A stretch of 64,000 nucleotides of DNA from Azospirillum sp. 412522 (lineage in GTDB: Bacteria; Pseudomonadota; Alphaproteobacteria; Azospirillales; Azospirillaceae), in the NCBI RefSeq assembly GCF_019805165.1, contig NZ_RWIJ01000033.1, positions 1 through 64,000 on the forward strand, read 5' to 3'. Position numbers and translations under genes: made by a program. Positions 52,958 to 62,473 of this stretch are shown here, piece after piece. Under the pieces are notes generated by a model that was not told where the DNA came from, made no database searches, and was given only the letters and a program-made list of their open reading frames with translations. The first letter of the stretch is position 1. Each line of letters begins with the position of its first letter.

Positions 52958-53758
52958 TCAGTCGCGGCCCTTGCCGACCAGCAGCCGCTCCAGCCCATAG
53001 ACGCGGTCGAGCACCAGCATGGCGGCCACGGTCAGGAAGATCAGCACCGCCGACACCGCCGCCACCAGCGGATCGATGTTGTCCTGGATGTAGAGGAACA
53101 GGCGGACGGGCAGGGTGGTGGTCTCCGGCGAGGCGATGAAGACGGTCATCGTCACCTCGTCGAAGCTGTTGATGAAGGCCAGCACCCAGCCGCTGGCAAC
53201 GCCCGGCAGGATCAGCGGCAGCGTCACCCGGCGGAAGCAGGTCCAGGACGACGCGCCCAGCGACGCGGCGGCATTCTCCACCGCCCGGTCCATGCCGGTC
53301 GACGCCGCCAGGATCAGCCGCAGCGCGAAGGGCAGGATGATGATGACATGGCTCAGCACCAGCCCGGCGAAGGTGCCGCCCAGCCCGATCATGGTGAAGA
53401 AGCGCAGGAAGGCGATGCCCAGCACGATGTGCGGCACCATCAGCGGCGACAGGAACAGCGCCTGGATCGCCTCGCGCCCGAAGAACTGGTGGCGCGCGAT
53501 GGCGAGCGCGGCCGGCACCGCCACCAGGATCGCCAGGGTGGAGGACACCGCCCCCAGCAGCAGGCTGTCCTTGAAGGCGCGGATGAATTCCGGATTGTCG
53601 CCGATGGCGCGGAACCAGCGCAGCGACAGCCCCTCGGTCGGCAGCGACAGGTAGCCCTGCGAGGTGAAGGCCACCGCGCAGACGATCAGGATCGGCGCCA
53701 GCAGGAAGCTCAGGAACAGGACGTGGAAGATCAGCGCGATCGGGCCGTTGCGGTTCAT
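52958..53758 (-). CDS. Pot-type ABC transporter permease (PotC-like)
   Basis: 266 aa, six hydrophobic segments, coupling loop ENAAASLGASSWTCFRRVTL. The C-terminal FINSFDEVTMTVFIASPE is characteristic of PotC/PotI-type permeases. It overlaps the PotB-like gene by ATGA and ends 36 bases before the terminator. Confidence 0.87.
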   Translation of the reverse strand: MNRNGPIALIFHVLFLSFLLAPILIVCAVAFTSQGYLSLPTEGLSLRWFRAIGDNPEFIRAFKDSLLLGAVSSTLAILVAVPAALAIARHQFFGREAIQALFLSPLMVPHIVLGIAFLRFFTMIGLGGTFAGLVLSHVIIILPFALRLILAASTGMDRAVENAAASLGASSWTCFRRVTLPLILPGVASGWVLAFINSFDEVTMTVFIASPETTTLPVRLFLYIQDNIDPLVAAVSAVLIFLTVAAMLVLDRVYGLERLLVGKGRD

Positions 53759-54681
53759 TCGAACACCTGTTTGTAGCGACGTTCGACCAGCCGGTTGCAG
53801 CCGACGATGATGACGACGTTGGCGATCAGCAGCAGCACCGCCACCGTGGCGCCCAACGGCCAGTTCAGCGTGTTCAGGAACTCGTCATAGGCCAGCGTCG
53901 CCGCCACCTTCAGCCGCCGCCCCCCGATGATCGCCGGGGTGGCGAAGGCGCTGGCCGCCAGCGCGAAGACGATGATCGACCCCGACAGGATGCCCGGCAC
54001 GATCTGCGGCAGCACCACCCGGCGCATCACCGTCAGCGGTCCCGCACCCAGCGACAGCGCCGCATTCTCCACCTGCGGGTCGAGCCGCTGGAGCGACGCC
54101 CACACCGACAGCACCATGAAGGGCACCAGCACATGGGTCAGCGCGATGATGACGCCGGTCTCGGTGTACATGAACTCGATGGGCGTCGCGATCAGCCCCA
54201 GCCCCATCAGCCCCTGGTTGACCAGACCGGTCGAGCCGAACAGCAGCGCCCAGCCCAGCGTGCGCGACACCACCGAGATCAGCAGCGGCCCCAGCACGAT
54301 CAGCAGGCACAAGCCCCGCCAGGGCGACTTCATCCGGCGCAGGATGTAGGCTTCCGGCGCGCCGAACAGCGCGCACAGCAGCGTCACCACCGCGGCGATG
54401 CGGAAGGTGCGCAGGAACACCTCGTGGAAATAGCTGTCGGCGATGATGTCGGCATAGTTGCCGAGCTGCCAGACGTTCTCGATGCCGCCATAGAAGCTGA
54501 AGCTGTTCAGCGACAACAGGAAGGTCATCGCCAGCGGCACCAGCAGCAGCACCGCGAACAGGGCCAGACCCGGCGCGCTCAGCAGATAGGGCGTCCAGGG
54601 CCAGCGGCGCGGACGGCGCGGCGGGGGTGCCGTGGCCTTGGTGCCGGAAAGGTGGGTTTCGGTGGATGCCGCCATGCTCAT
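53755..54681 (-). CDS. Pot-type ABC transporter permease (PotB-like)
   Basis: 308 aa. A Pro/Arg-rich cytoplasmic N terminus (about 30 residues) precedes six TM segments. Coupling loop ENAALSLGAGPLTVMRRVVL and FALAASAFATPAIIGGRRLK fit PotB/PotH types. It overlaps both neighbours by ATGA, giving tight coupling with the ATPase and PotC-like genes. Confidence 0.87.
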   Translation of the reverse strand: MSMAASTETHLSGTKATAPPPRRPRRWPWTPYLLSAPGLALFAVLLLVPLAMTFLLSLNSFSFYGGIENVWQLGNYADIIADSYFHEVFLRTFRIAAVVTLLCALFGAPEAYILRRMKSPWRGLCLLIVLGPLLISVVSRTLGWALLFGSTGLVNQGLMGLGLIATPIEFMYTETGVIIALTHVLVPFMVLSVWASLQRLDPQVENAALSLGAGPLTVMRRVVLPQIVPGILSGSIIVFALAASAFATPAIIGGRRLKVAATLAYDEFLNTLNWPLGATVAVLLLIANVVIIVGCNRLVERRYKQVFE

Positions 54682-55730
54682 GCCGCCTCCCGGTCCGCAG
54701 GCATCACCGCCATGTCGTCGGGCCGCCAGCCGACCATCACCCGCTCGCGCTCCGCCGGCAGCGGCGAGCCGTCATGCTGGCGGATCACCATCAGCCGCCC
54801 GGCGGCGGTCTCGATCTCGAACAGCCATTGCGTGCCCTGGAAGACGCGGGCCAGCACGGTGCCGCTGAGGCCCCCGGCATCGACGAAGCCGATCTTCTCC
54901 GGCCGCACGGCCAGCGCCCCCGGACCGGCCGCCATCGGCTGCGCCACCGGCCAGACGCTGTCCGCCACTGTGATGACGGTCCCGCCCGCGCCGCCGCCGA
55001 CCATGCCCGGCAGCAAATTGGTGCGGCCGAGGAAGTTTGCGACGAAGGCGTTGGCCGGATGGTCGTAGGCCTCCTGCGGGGTGGCGACCTGCTGGATGCG
55101 GCCCTTGTTCATCACCACCACGCGGTCGGACAGCGCCATCGCCTCCGACTGGTCGTGGGTGACGAGGATCATGGTGGTGCCGACGGTGCGCTGGATGCGG
55201 CGCAGCTCGATCTGCATCTCCTCGCGCATCTTGGCGTCCAAATTCGACAGCGGCTCGTCCAGCAGCAGCAGGCTCGGCTTGATCACCAGCGCGCGCGCCA
55301 GGGCAACGCGCTGCTGCTGGCCGCCCGACATCCGGCGCGGGTGGCGGTCGCCATACTGCTCCAGCCCGACCAGCTTCAGCGCGTCGGCGACCATGCGGTC
55401 GCGGTCGGCGCGATTGATCCTGCGCATCTCCAGCCCGAAGGCGACGTTCTCCGCGGCGGTCATGTGCGGGAACAAGGCATAGCTCTGGAAGACGATGCCG
55501 AGCCCGCGCTCGTTCGGCTTCTTCGCCAGCAGATCCTGGCCGTCCAGCATCACCCGCCCGCCGTCGGCGTCGAGGAAGCCGGCGATCATCTGCAAGGTGG
55601 TGGTCTTGCCGCAGCCCGACGGCCCCAGCAGCGAAATCAGCTCGCCCTTCTCAACGGTCAGCGAGACGTTGTCGACCGCCGTCCAGTTTCCGAAGCGCTT
55701 GGTCAGTTGGTCGAGAACCAGATAAGCCAT
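54678..55730 (-). CDS. Pot-type ABC transporter ATP-binding protein (PotA-like)
   Basis: 350 aa. Walker A GPSGCGKTTTLQM, signature MSGGQQQRVALARAL, Walker B LLLDEPLSNLDAKMREEM and switch LVTHDQSEAM are intact. The C-terminal 100 residues form a TOBE domain (ALAVRPEKIGFVDAGG). It powers import of a polyamine, opine or similar cationic compound with the adjoining permeases. Confidence 0.88.
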   Translation of the reverse strand: MAYLVLDQLTKRFGNWTAVDNVSLTVEKGELISLLGPSGCGKTTTLQMIAGFLDADGGRVMLDGQDLLAKKPNERGLGIVFQSYALFPHMTAAENVAFGLEMRRINRADRDRMVADALKLVGLEQYGDRHPRRMSGGQQQRVALARALVIKPSLLLLDEPLSNLDAKMREEMQIELRRIQRTVGTTMILVTHDQSEAMALSDRVVVMNKGRIQQVATPQEAYDHPANAFVANFLGRTNLLPGMVGGGAGGTVITVADSVWPVAQPMAAGPGALAVRPEKIGFVDAGGLSGTVLARVFQGTQWLFEIETAAGRLMVIRQHDGSPLPAERERVMVGWRPDDMAVMPADREAA

Positions 55731-55807
55731 GCCGTCGTCTCCCTTTCCCTTCGCAGGGGACCCGCCCGCCGCTGGCCAAGGCCGGCGGCGGGCGGGTGCT
55801 CACACCC

Positions 55808-56863
55808 TCAGCGCTCGATCTCGCGGGTCCAGCGCTTGTTCCAGACTTCGCGGTTCTTGTTGATGGTGTCCCAATCCACCACCAGCAGCTTGCCGACCTG
55901 TTCCGGACCGTAGGGGATGCCGGCCTGCTTCTCGGCGGGCAGCTCGACCGTCTTGTTCACCGGGCCGAAGCCGGCACTGACGGCCAGCGCGGTCTGCGCC
56001 TCGACCCCCAGCATATGCTGGATGAACTTCTGCGCCTCGGGCGCATTCTTGCTGCCGGCGACCTGGCAGGCGGCGGAGCCCAGCACGATGCCGCCTTCCT
56101 TGGGATAGACGAAGGTGGCGGGGAAGCCGGTGTCGGCCAGCGCCTTGGCGCGGCCCGAGCCCCACACCGCGATGACGGCCTGGTTGCTCTGGAACAGCTC
56201 GGTCATCTTGCCCGGCGACGGCTCGTAGGCGAGCACGTTCGGGTTGATCTTGTCCTTGAACTCCTTGAATCCCGGCTCGATGTTGGTCTCGCCGCCGCCG
56301 TTCAGGCGCGCCATCATCACCAGCGCGTGCAGGCCGTAGCTGTTGTTGATCGGCGGGATCGCCAGCTTCTTCTTGAAGCGCGGATCCTCGATGTCCTTCC
56401 AGGAGGTCGGGGCCGGGAGCTTGTTCTCGTCGAAATAGGCCTTGTTGTAGAGGATGCCGGTGCCGACCGCGCCGAAGTTGACCGCCTTGCCCGACGGCAT
56501 CTTCGCCAGATCGTAGAGCTGGTCGTAGACCGGCGCCTTCTCCAGGTCGGCGCAGAAGTTCAGCGCCACCGCCTGATACATCGGGCCGTCGTCGAGGATG
56601 ACGACGTCGATCTGCTGGTTGCCCCTCTGGGCCTGCAGCTTGGCGAGGTTGTCGGTGGAGTTGCCGGCGACATACTCGACCTTCACCCCGTTCGCCTTCT
56701 CGAAGGCCGGGATGATGTCCTTGCGCATGGTCTGCTCGAACGACCCGCCATAGGCGGCGACATAGAGCGTCTTTTCCTGGGCCTGGGCCGTCTGCACCGC
56801 GGCCATGCCGCACCACAGGGCCGCCGTCGCCATCAACCCGCACATCACGGAGCGCATCGTCAT
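55808..56863 (-). CDS. Pot-type ABC transporter substrate-binding protein
   Basis: 351 aa, signal peptide ending near residue 28 (AQAQEK). The mature start TLYVAAYGGSFEQTMRKDII and then DVVILDDGPMYQAVALNF are typical of the PotD-related extracellular binding proteins that take polyamines, opines or iron chelates. It is the first gene of the operon. Upstream, 56864-57124 separates it from the LysR gene and holds one copy of a motif also found before the oxidase operon. Confidence 0.86.
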   Translation of the reverse strand: MTMRSVMCGLMATAALWCGMAAVQTAQAQEKTLYVAAYGGSFEQTMRKDIIPAFEKANGVKVEYVAGNSTDNLAKLQAQRGNQQIDVVILDDGPMYQAVALNFCADLEKAPVYDQLYDLAKMPSGKAVNFGAVGTGILYNKAYFDENKLPAPTSWKDIEDPRFKKKLAIPPINNSYGLHALVMMARLNGGGETNIEPGFKEFKDKINPNVLAYEPSPGKMTELFQSNQAVIAVWGSGRAKALADTGFPATFVYPKEGGIVLGSAACQVAGSKNAPEAQKFIQHMLGVEAQTALAVSAGFGPVNKTVELPAEKQAGIPYGPEQVGKLLVVDWDTINKNREVWNKRWTREIER

Positions 56864-57081
56864 TCTCCTCTAGAGCCTTGATCCCTGTTGGCAGGGTCCC
56901 TGTTCATGGGCTCCCAGTTCGCAGCCTGGGGGTTCATCGGGGTTGATCTTCGGACCGCACCGCAAACACGTGTCCGGATCGCCGCCTTTGCCGTCCGTCA
57001 CCTTGCCGGCCGCCCATGTTCGGGCTGTTCTTCATGAAGGGTCGCGGACGGGACGTGGCCCAAGGGTGATGGTGCAGTCAC

Positions 57082-57095
57082 ATAACCGTCAAATC
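57082..57095. promoter_or_regulatory. Candidate LysR site, copy 1 (upstream of Pot-type operon)
   Basis: ATAACCGTCAAATC, 219 bases before the binding-protein start. The reverse complement of 58132-58145 is ATAACTGTCAAATC, a 13 of 14 match on the far side of the LysR gene. AATGTTAT at 57121-57128 also has an inverted counterpart at 58099-58106. Confidence 0.5.
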
Positions 57096-57124
57096 GAATT
57101 CCCGCCATCATTCATCCGGTAATG

Positions 57125-58069
57125 TTATAATTCCGTGCTGCGAACGAGTTCGCCGCCATTTCCGGGCCCGAGAAAATTATCGCGGAAGCGGGTTGCCTCC
57201 TCCATGAAGCCGGCCAGGAAGTCCTCGGCGATCATCGACAGCGGCACCTGGGCGGAGCGCAGGATGGCGATGTCGAAGCCGATGCGCGGTTCGAACGGGC
57301 GGACGATCAGCCCGTGCGGGACATAGTCCTGGGCGGTGAAGGGATCGACGATCGATACCCCATAGCCGGCCGCCACCATGGCGCAGGCGTTCATCGTCAG
57401 CTGGGTTTCCACCCGCATCAGCCGCGACACGTCATGGTCGGCGAAAACGGTGTCGATACGGGAGCGCAGGAGGGCCGGCGGCGTGGTGGAGATGAAGCTT
57501 TCCCCCTCGAAATCCTTCGGCACCAGCACCTCCCTGCCGGCCAGCGGATGGCCGGGCGGCAGGATGGCGACGGCGGGAATCCCGTGGATCTTCTCGGTCA
57601 GCACCGCCGCATGGTCGATGGGGGTGTGGGCGAAGCCAAGCTCGCACTGGCCGGTCGCCACCCAGTCCAGGATGGTCGGCGAGGTGCTGCCGCGCAGCGC
57701 GATGTCCACCCGCGGCCGGTCGCTGAGGAAGCGCGCGACGTAGCGCGGCAGGAACCCCACCCCCAGCGCCGGCATCGCCGCCACCCGCAGCGCCCCGCTG
57801 CGCCTTGCGGTCAGGTCGCGCGCCGTCTGCTCGATCAGTTCCAGCCCGACGAAGGCGCGGTCGACCACCTGATAGAGCGAGATCGCCTCGCTGGTCGGCG
57901 CGATGCGGGGGCCGCGCCGTTCGAACAGGGTCAGCTTCAGCGCATATTGCAGGTCGCCGATCAGCCGGCTGACCGCCGGCTGCGAGATGTTCAGCAGCTC
58001 CGCCGCCGCGGTGATGCCGCCGGTCAGCATCACCGCGCGGAAGGCCTCGATCTGGCGCGGATTGATCAT
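57125..58069 (-). CDS. LysR-family transcriptional regulator
   Basis: 314 aa. HTH near residues 3-40 (PRQIEAFRAVMLTGGITAAA, LNISQPAVSRLIGDLQYAL) with a full LysR effector domain. ATG at 58069 gives a canonical N terminus; 58120 is an in-frame alternative. It stands between the Pot-type operon (same strand) and the divergent oxidase operon, as OccR- and NocR-type LysR regulators do in opine regions. It is the likely regulator of both sides. Confidence 0.87.
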   Translation of the reverse strand: MINPRQIEAFRAVMLTGGITAAAELLNISQPAVSRLIGDLQYALKLTLFERRGPRIAPTSEAISLYQVVDRAFVGLELIEQTARDLTARRSGALRVAAMPALGVGFLPRYVARFLSDRPRVDIALRGSTSPTILDWVATGQCELGFAHTPIDHAAVLTEKIHGIPAVAILPPGHPLAGREVLVPKDFEGESFISTTPPALLRSRIDTVFADHDVSRLMRVETQLTMNACAMVAAGYGVSIVDPFTAQDYVPHGLIVRPFEPRIGFDIAILRSAQVPLSMIAEDFLAGFMEEATRFRDNFLGPGNGGELVRSTEL

Positions 58070-58131
58070 GGCGTCCGCCCGGTCCGAAAGACCGCACCAT
58101 AACATTCCGTCATGAAACACCCCTTCGATCT

Positions 58132-58145
58132 GATTTGACAGTTAT
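58132..58145. promoter_or_regulatory. Candidate LysR site, copy 2 (LysR/oxidase divergent region)
   Basis: GATTTGACAGTTAT, the inverted near-copy of the motif at 57082. It lies in the 355-base gap (58070-58424) between the divergent LysR and FAD-oxidase starts, 63-76 bases before the LysR ATG, a usual place for autoregulation. The remainder of the gap shows no gene. Confidence 0.5.
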
Positions 58146-58424
58146 AGGTTGGCTGCCGATGCTGTCGCAAGGATCACGGGAACTCGGGGTGGGGGTTAGG
58201 GACCACAGGGCAGAATCCCGCGGCGCTCCGGCAAAGAAAACCCTGCAGTTTGCAATACATCCATGTGTAACGCCGGCAGATCCGGCGCCATCTCAAAGAT
58301 TTACGGCGTATCGTCAAATATTCGACACTGTATGCGGGTGACGGATGCGGCGATGCGCGCCACACGATAACGGCGGCAGCCGACGCGCACGGGAAACGGT
58401 GCAGCGGCGGCGGGAGTGGAGACG

Positions 58425-59570
58425 ATGACGCAGCCCAGTCGGGGCGGAGAATACGACGTCGCCGTGATCGGCGGCGGGCTGGTCGGATCGGCGCTGGCCT
58501 GGGGCCTCGCCCGTGCCGGGCAGACGGTCGCCATGCTGGACGAGGGCGACATCGCCGTGCGCCCGTCGCGCGGCAACTTCGCCCTGGTCTGGGTGCAGGG
58601 CAAGGGTCTCGGCATGCCGGAATATGCCGGCTGGACCAAGAAGTCCTCCGACGACTGGAGCGGCTTCGCCGACCTCCTGCGCGAGCAGACCGGACTGGAC
58701 GTCGCCTACCGCCGTCCCGGCGGCTTCATGCCCATGCTGTCGGAAGAGGATTTGCAGGCCCGCGCCAACACCATGATGCGGCTGCACAACCAGCCCGACA
58801 TGATCCGTTACCCCTACGAGGTGATGGACCGCGAGACGCTGCGCAAGGAACTGCCCTTCATCGGGCCGGACGTGGTCGGCGGCACCTATTGCCCGCTGGA
58901 CGGCCATTGCAACTCGCTGCGCCTCTTGCGCACGCTGCACAAGGGCATCGGCCTGCTGGGCGTCGATTACCGGCCCAACCACCGGGTCGAGCGGATCGAG
59001 CATCGCGACGGCGGCTTCCGTATGAGCATAGCGGATGGGGGGGCCGGCGGCGAAGTCCGGGCCGGCAAGATCGTGCTGGCCGCCGGTCATGACAGCGCCC
59101 GGCTGGCGCCGATGGTCGGCCTGTCGGCCCCCGTCCGCCCGCAGCGCGGCCATGTCATCGTCACCGAGAAGACCGCTCCCTTCCTGCACCATCCCACCGT
59201 CTATGTCCGCCAGACCGACGAGGGCGGGGTGATGATCGGCGACAGCTTCGAGGAGGCCGGCTTCGACACCACGCTCCAGCCCGGCATTTCTTCGGCCATC
59301 GCAGAGCGCGCCATCCGCTTCTTCCCGCTGCTGGGCAAGCTGAACGTGGTGCGGAGCTGGGCGGCGCTGCGCGTGCTGACGCCGGACGGCTTCCCGATCT
59401 ACGAGGAATCGAAGACGGCGCCCGGCGCCTTCGTCGCCACCTGCCACAGCGGCGTCACCCTCGCCGCCAACCATGCGCTGACGCTGGCGCCGCTGATCGC
59501 GGCCGGCGGCCTCGGCGACGGCTTCACACCCTTCAGCGCCCGGAGGTTCCATGTTCCGCAGGCTGCCTGA
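58425..59570 (+). CDS. FAD-dependent oxidoreductase, DAO family (opine/D-hydroxyproline oxidase beta-like)
   Basis: 381 aa. FAD entry DVAVIGGGLVGSALAWGLAR (12-31), a long central substrate domain, and RSWAALRVLTPDGFPIYEES with CHSGVTLAANHALTLAPLI at the C terminus as in glycine/sarcosine-oxidase relatives. GGAG lies five bases before ATG 58425; a GTG at 58416 is an alternative. It overlaps the small [2Fe-2S] gene by 20 bases, so together with the next two genes it should form a multi-subunit amine dehydrogenase that oxidises a secondary amine or D-amino acid. Confidence 0.87.
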   Translation: MTQPSRGGEYDVAVIGGGLVGSALAWGLARAGQTVAMLDEGDIAVRPSRGNFALVWVQGKGLGMPEYAGWTKKSSDDWSGFADLLREQTGLDVAYRRPGGFMPMLSEEDLQARANTMMRLHNQPDMIRYPYEVMDRETLRKELPFIGPDVVGGTYCPLDGHCNSLRLLRTLHKGIGLLGVDYRPNHRVERIEHRDGGFRMSIADGGAGGEVRAGKIVLAAGHDSARLAPMVGLSAPVRPQRGHVIVTEKTAPFLHHPTVYVRQTDEGGVMIGDSFEEAGFDTTLQPGISSAIAERAIRFFPLLGKLNVVRSWAALRVLTPDGFPIYEESKTAPGAFVATCHSGVTLAANHALTLAPLIAAGGLGDGFTPFSARRFHVPQAA

Positions 59571-59853
59571 GATCGAAACCGCCACCCAAGCGGTCTCCTT
59601 CACCATCGACGGCCGTCCGGCCAGCGCGCGGGCGGGCGACAGCGTCGCCGCCGCCCTGCTGGCGAACGGCGTCACCGCCTGCCGCACCACTCCGGTCAGC
59701 GGCGCGGCGCGCGGTCCCTACTGCATGATGGGCGTCTGCTTCGACTGCCTCGTCACCATCGACGGCACCGGCAACCGCCAGGGCTGTCAGGTGCGCGTGG
59801 CCCCCGGCATGGCGGTGGAAACCCAGAACGGCAAGCGCGAGGTGGAGCGATGA
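59551..59853 (+). CDS. Small [2Fe-2S]-binding subunit (opine/hydroxyproline oxidase gamma-like)
   Basis: 100 aa, ferredoxin-like fold. Four cysteines are arranged as C...C.MMGVCFDC and a final QGCQ (about residues 44-79), the pattern seen in HcnA-like and hydroxyproline-dehydrogenase small subunits. It overlaps the preceding flavoprotein gene by 20 bases and the following one by ATGA. It would pass electrons between the two flavoprotein subunits. Confidence 0.87.
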   Translation: MFRRLPEIETATQAVSFTIDGRPASARAGDSVAAALLANGVTACRTTPVSGAARGPYCMMGVCFDCLVTIDGTGNRQGCQVRVAPGMAVETQNGKREVER

Positions 59854-61313
59854 GCGCCCCCAACCCCAAGTTCGACTTCGACATCGCCGTCGTCGGCTCC
59901 GGCCCCGCCGGCCTCGCCGCCGCCGCACTGGCCGCGTCGAAAGGCGCGTCGGTCGTCCTGCTCGACGAGCAGGCGGAGCCGGGCGGCCAGATCTACCGCG
60001 CCGTCACCGAGACGCCGGTGCGCGACCGCAAGGTGCTCGGCCCCGACTACTGGCATGGCGCCGAGCTGCTGGGTCCGCTGCGCGACAGCGGAGCCGCCCA
60101 CTGGCCGGGCGCCGTCGTGTGGAGCGTCGCCCGCCCGCGCGAGGACGCGGCCGACGGCCACCGCCCGATCCAGATCGGCCTGTCGCGCAACGGGTCGGCG
60201 GCGATGCTGACCGTGCGCCACGTCATCCTGGCGACCGGCGCGCTCGAACGGCCCTTCCCGATCCCCGGCTGGACCCTGCCGGGCGTGCTGGGCGCCGGTG
60301 CGGCGCAGGTGCTGCTGAAGACCTCCGGCCTCGTGCCGTCGGGCGCCACGGTGATGGCGGGCAGCGGCCCGCTGCTCTGGCTGCTTGCCTGGCAGTATCT
60401 CCAGGCCGGCGCGCGGATCGACGCCATCCTCGACACCACGCCGAAGGAGAACTGGCGCGCCGCCCTGCCGCTGCTGCCTGGGTTCCTGCGCTCGCCCTAT
60501 CTCGGCAAGGGCATGAAGCTGATGCTGGAGGTCCGGCGCAAGCTGACCGTCATCGGCAACGTCACGGCCTTGCGTGCCGAAGGGGCCATCGGGGGCGACA
60601 GCGCGTTGAAGAGCGTCGTCTACACCCGCAACGGCGCCGAGCACCGGCTGCCCGCCGACACGCTGCTGCTGCATCACGGCGTGATCCCAAACCTGAACCT
60701 CGCCAACGCCACCGGCTGCGCCCAGCGCTGGGACGAGCAGCAGCGCTGCTGGCGCCCGACCACCGACGAGTGGGGCGCCACCTCGGTCGAGGGCGTGTCG
60801 CTGGCCGGCGACGGCGCCGGCATCGGCGGCGCCCGCGCGGCGGAGGAGGCCGGTCGCTTGGCCGCCCTCGACGCCCTGCACCGGCTCGGCCGCATCGGGC
60901 GCGAGCAGCGCGACAAGGCCGCCGTTCCGTTCCGCGCCGCGCTCGACCGCGCCCTGACCGGCCGCGCCTTCCTCGACACGCTCTACACCCCGGCGGAAGC
61001 CTTCCGCGCGCCGGCCGACGACACCATCGTCTGCCGCTGCGAGGAGATCACCGCCGGCGCGGTGCGCGAAGCGGTGCGGCTCGGCTGCTCCGGTCCCAAC
61101 CAGGCCAAGAGCTTCCTGCGCTGCGGCATGGGTCCGTGCCAGGGCCGGCTCTGCGGCCCGACGGTGACCGAGGTCATCGCGGCGGAGCGCGGCGTCTCCC
61201 CGGCGGAGGTCGGCTATTACCGGCTGCGCCCGCCGGTGAAACCGATCACGCTGGCCGAGCTGGCCGCCCTGCCGAAGACCGACGCCGACATCGACGCCGT
61301 GTTCAAGCACTGA
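59850..61313 (+). CDS. NAD(P)/FAD-dependent oxidoreductase with C-terminal [2Fe-2S] motif (OoxA/HcnB-like alpha subunit)
   Basis: 487 aa. Two dinucleotide folds: DIAVVGSGPAGLAAAALAAS at residue 11 and GATVMAGSGPLLWLLAWQ near 165, with QAEPGGQIYR. The C-terminal domain has CRCEE, then FLRCGMGPCQGRLCG, a BFD-like cysteine cluster. Length and layout match the alpha subunit of opine oxidases and D-hydroxyproline dehydrogenase. It is followed 13 bases later by a second DAO-type gene. Confidence 0.87.
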   Translation: MSAPNPKFDFDIAVVGSGPAGLAAAALAASKGASVVLLDEQAEPGGQIYRAVTETPVRDRKVLGPDYWHGAELLGPLRDSGAAHWPGAVVWSVARPREDAADGHRPIQIGLSRNGSAAMLTVRHVILATGALERPFPIPGWTLPGVLGAGAAQVLLKTSGLVPSGATVMAGSGPLLWLLAWQYLQAGARIDAILDTTPKENWRAALPLLPGFLRSPYLGKGMKLMLEVRRKLTVIGNVTALRAEGAIGGDSALKSVVYTRNGAEHRLPADTLLLHHGVIPNLNLANATGCAQRWDEQQRCWRPTTDEWGATSVEGVSLAGDGAGIGGARAAEEAGRLAALDALHRLGRIGREQRDKAAVPFRAALDRALTGRAFLDTLYTPAEAFRAPADDTIVCRCEEITAGAVREAVRLGCSGPNQAKSFLRCGMGPCQGRLCGPTVTEVIAAERGVSPAEVGYYRLRPPVKPITLAELAALPKTDADIDAVFKH

Positions 61314-61326
61314 CCGGAGGCGCCCG

Positions 61327-62454
61327 ATGACCGCGACCGCCTCCTTCAAACCAGACGTCATCGTCATCGGCGGCGGCCTGCACGGCTGCTCCGCCGCGCT
61401 GCAGCTGTCGATGCGCGGCGTTCGCGTGCTGGTTCTGGAGAAGGACCATGTCGCCCGCCACGCCTCCGGCGTCAATGCGGGCGGCGTGCGCCAGCTCGGC
61501 CGCCATGTCGCCGAGGTGCCGCTGTCCGTCGCCTCGATGGCGCTGTGGCACCGCATCCGCGATCTGGTGGACGACGATTGCGGCTTCGAGAGCCACGGCC
61601 AGATCAAGGTGGCGGAGAGCGAGGCGGAGCTGGCGACCTCGCACGCCCGCGTCGCCGAACTGAACGCGCTGGGCTTCACCCACGAGGAGGTGGTCGGCCG
61701 GGACGAGCTGCGCGCGCTGGTGCCGGCCATCGCCGACCATTGCGTCGGCGCGCTGGTGTCGCGTGGCGACGGGGCGGCGATCCCCTTCCGCACCACCTTC
61801 GCCTTCCGACGCAAGGCCATCTCACTCGGCGCCCGCTTCCAGGAGGGCGGGGCGGTGACGCGGCTGGCCCGCCGGGGCGGCCTGTGGACCGTCGAGACCG
61901 CCGACGGCGAGAAATTCGAGGCCCCGGTGGTGGTGAACGCCGCCGGGGCCTGGGCCGACCGCATCGCCGCCCAGGTGGGGGAGCCGGTGCCGCTGGAGGT
62001 CATCGCGCCGATGCTGATGATCACCGCCCGCGTCGCCCCCTTCATCAAGCCGGTGGTGGGGGCGACCGGCCGCACCCTGTCCTTCAAGCAGTTCCCCAAC
62101 GGCACCGTGTTGATCGGCGGCGGGCTGCTCGGCCGGGCGGTGCGCGACGAGAACCGGACGGAGCTGGACTTTTCGCAGGTGTCGGTCAATGCCCGCACGG
62201 TGTGGGACCTGTTCCCGTGCATGCGCGGCGCCACCATCGTCCGCTCCTGGGCGGGGATCGAGGCGCGGATGCCGGACCAGATCCCGGTGATCGGCCCCAG
62301 CGGCACCGAACCGGATCTCTACCATTCCTTCGGTTTCTCCGCGCACGGCTTCCAGCTTGGCCCTATTGTCGGGCGCATCACCGCCGACCTGATCACGGGC
62401 GGGTCCACCGACCTGCCCATCGCCCCTTTCAGTATCGGCCGCTTCGCCGCCTGA
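61327..62454 (+). CDS. FAD-dependent oxidoreductase, DAO family (second paralogue)
   Basis: 375 aa. FAD entry DVIVIGGGLHGCSAALQLSM, ASGVNAGGVRQLGRHVAEVP, VVNAAGAWADRIAAQVGEPV and the C-terminal SWAGIEARMPDQIPVIGPSG with FSAHGFQLGPIVGRI. It is only distantly similar to the first DAO subunit. Two DAO-type chains in one operon suggest either two successive oxidations or a four-subunit enzyme. GGAGG lies upstream of the ATG. Confidence 0.87.
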   Translation: MTATASFKPDVIVIGGGLHGCSAALQLSMRGVRVLVLEKDHVARHASGVNAGGVRQLGRHVAEVPLSVASMALWHRIRDLVDDDCGFESHGQIKVAESEAELATSHARVAELNALGFTHEEVVGRDELRALVPAIADHCVGALVSRGDGAAIPFRTTFAFRRKAISLGARFQEGGAVTRLARRGGLWTVETADGEKFEAPVVVNAAGAWADRIAAQVGEPVPLEVIAPMLMITARVAPFIKPVVGATGRTLSFKQFPNGTVLIGGGLLGRAVRDENRTELDFSQVSVNARTVWDLFPCMRGATIVRSWAGIEARMPDQIPVIGPSGTEPDLYHSFGFSAHGFQLGPIVGRITADLITGGSTDLPIAPFSIGRFAA

Positions 62455-62473
62455 CCCTTTGGAGCATTGCCCC

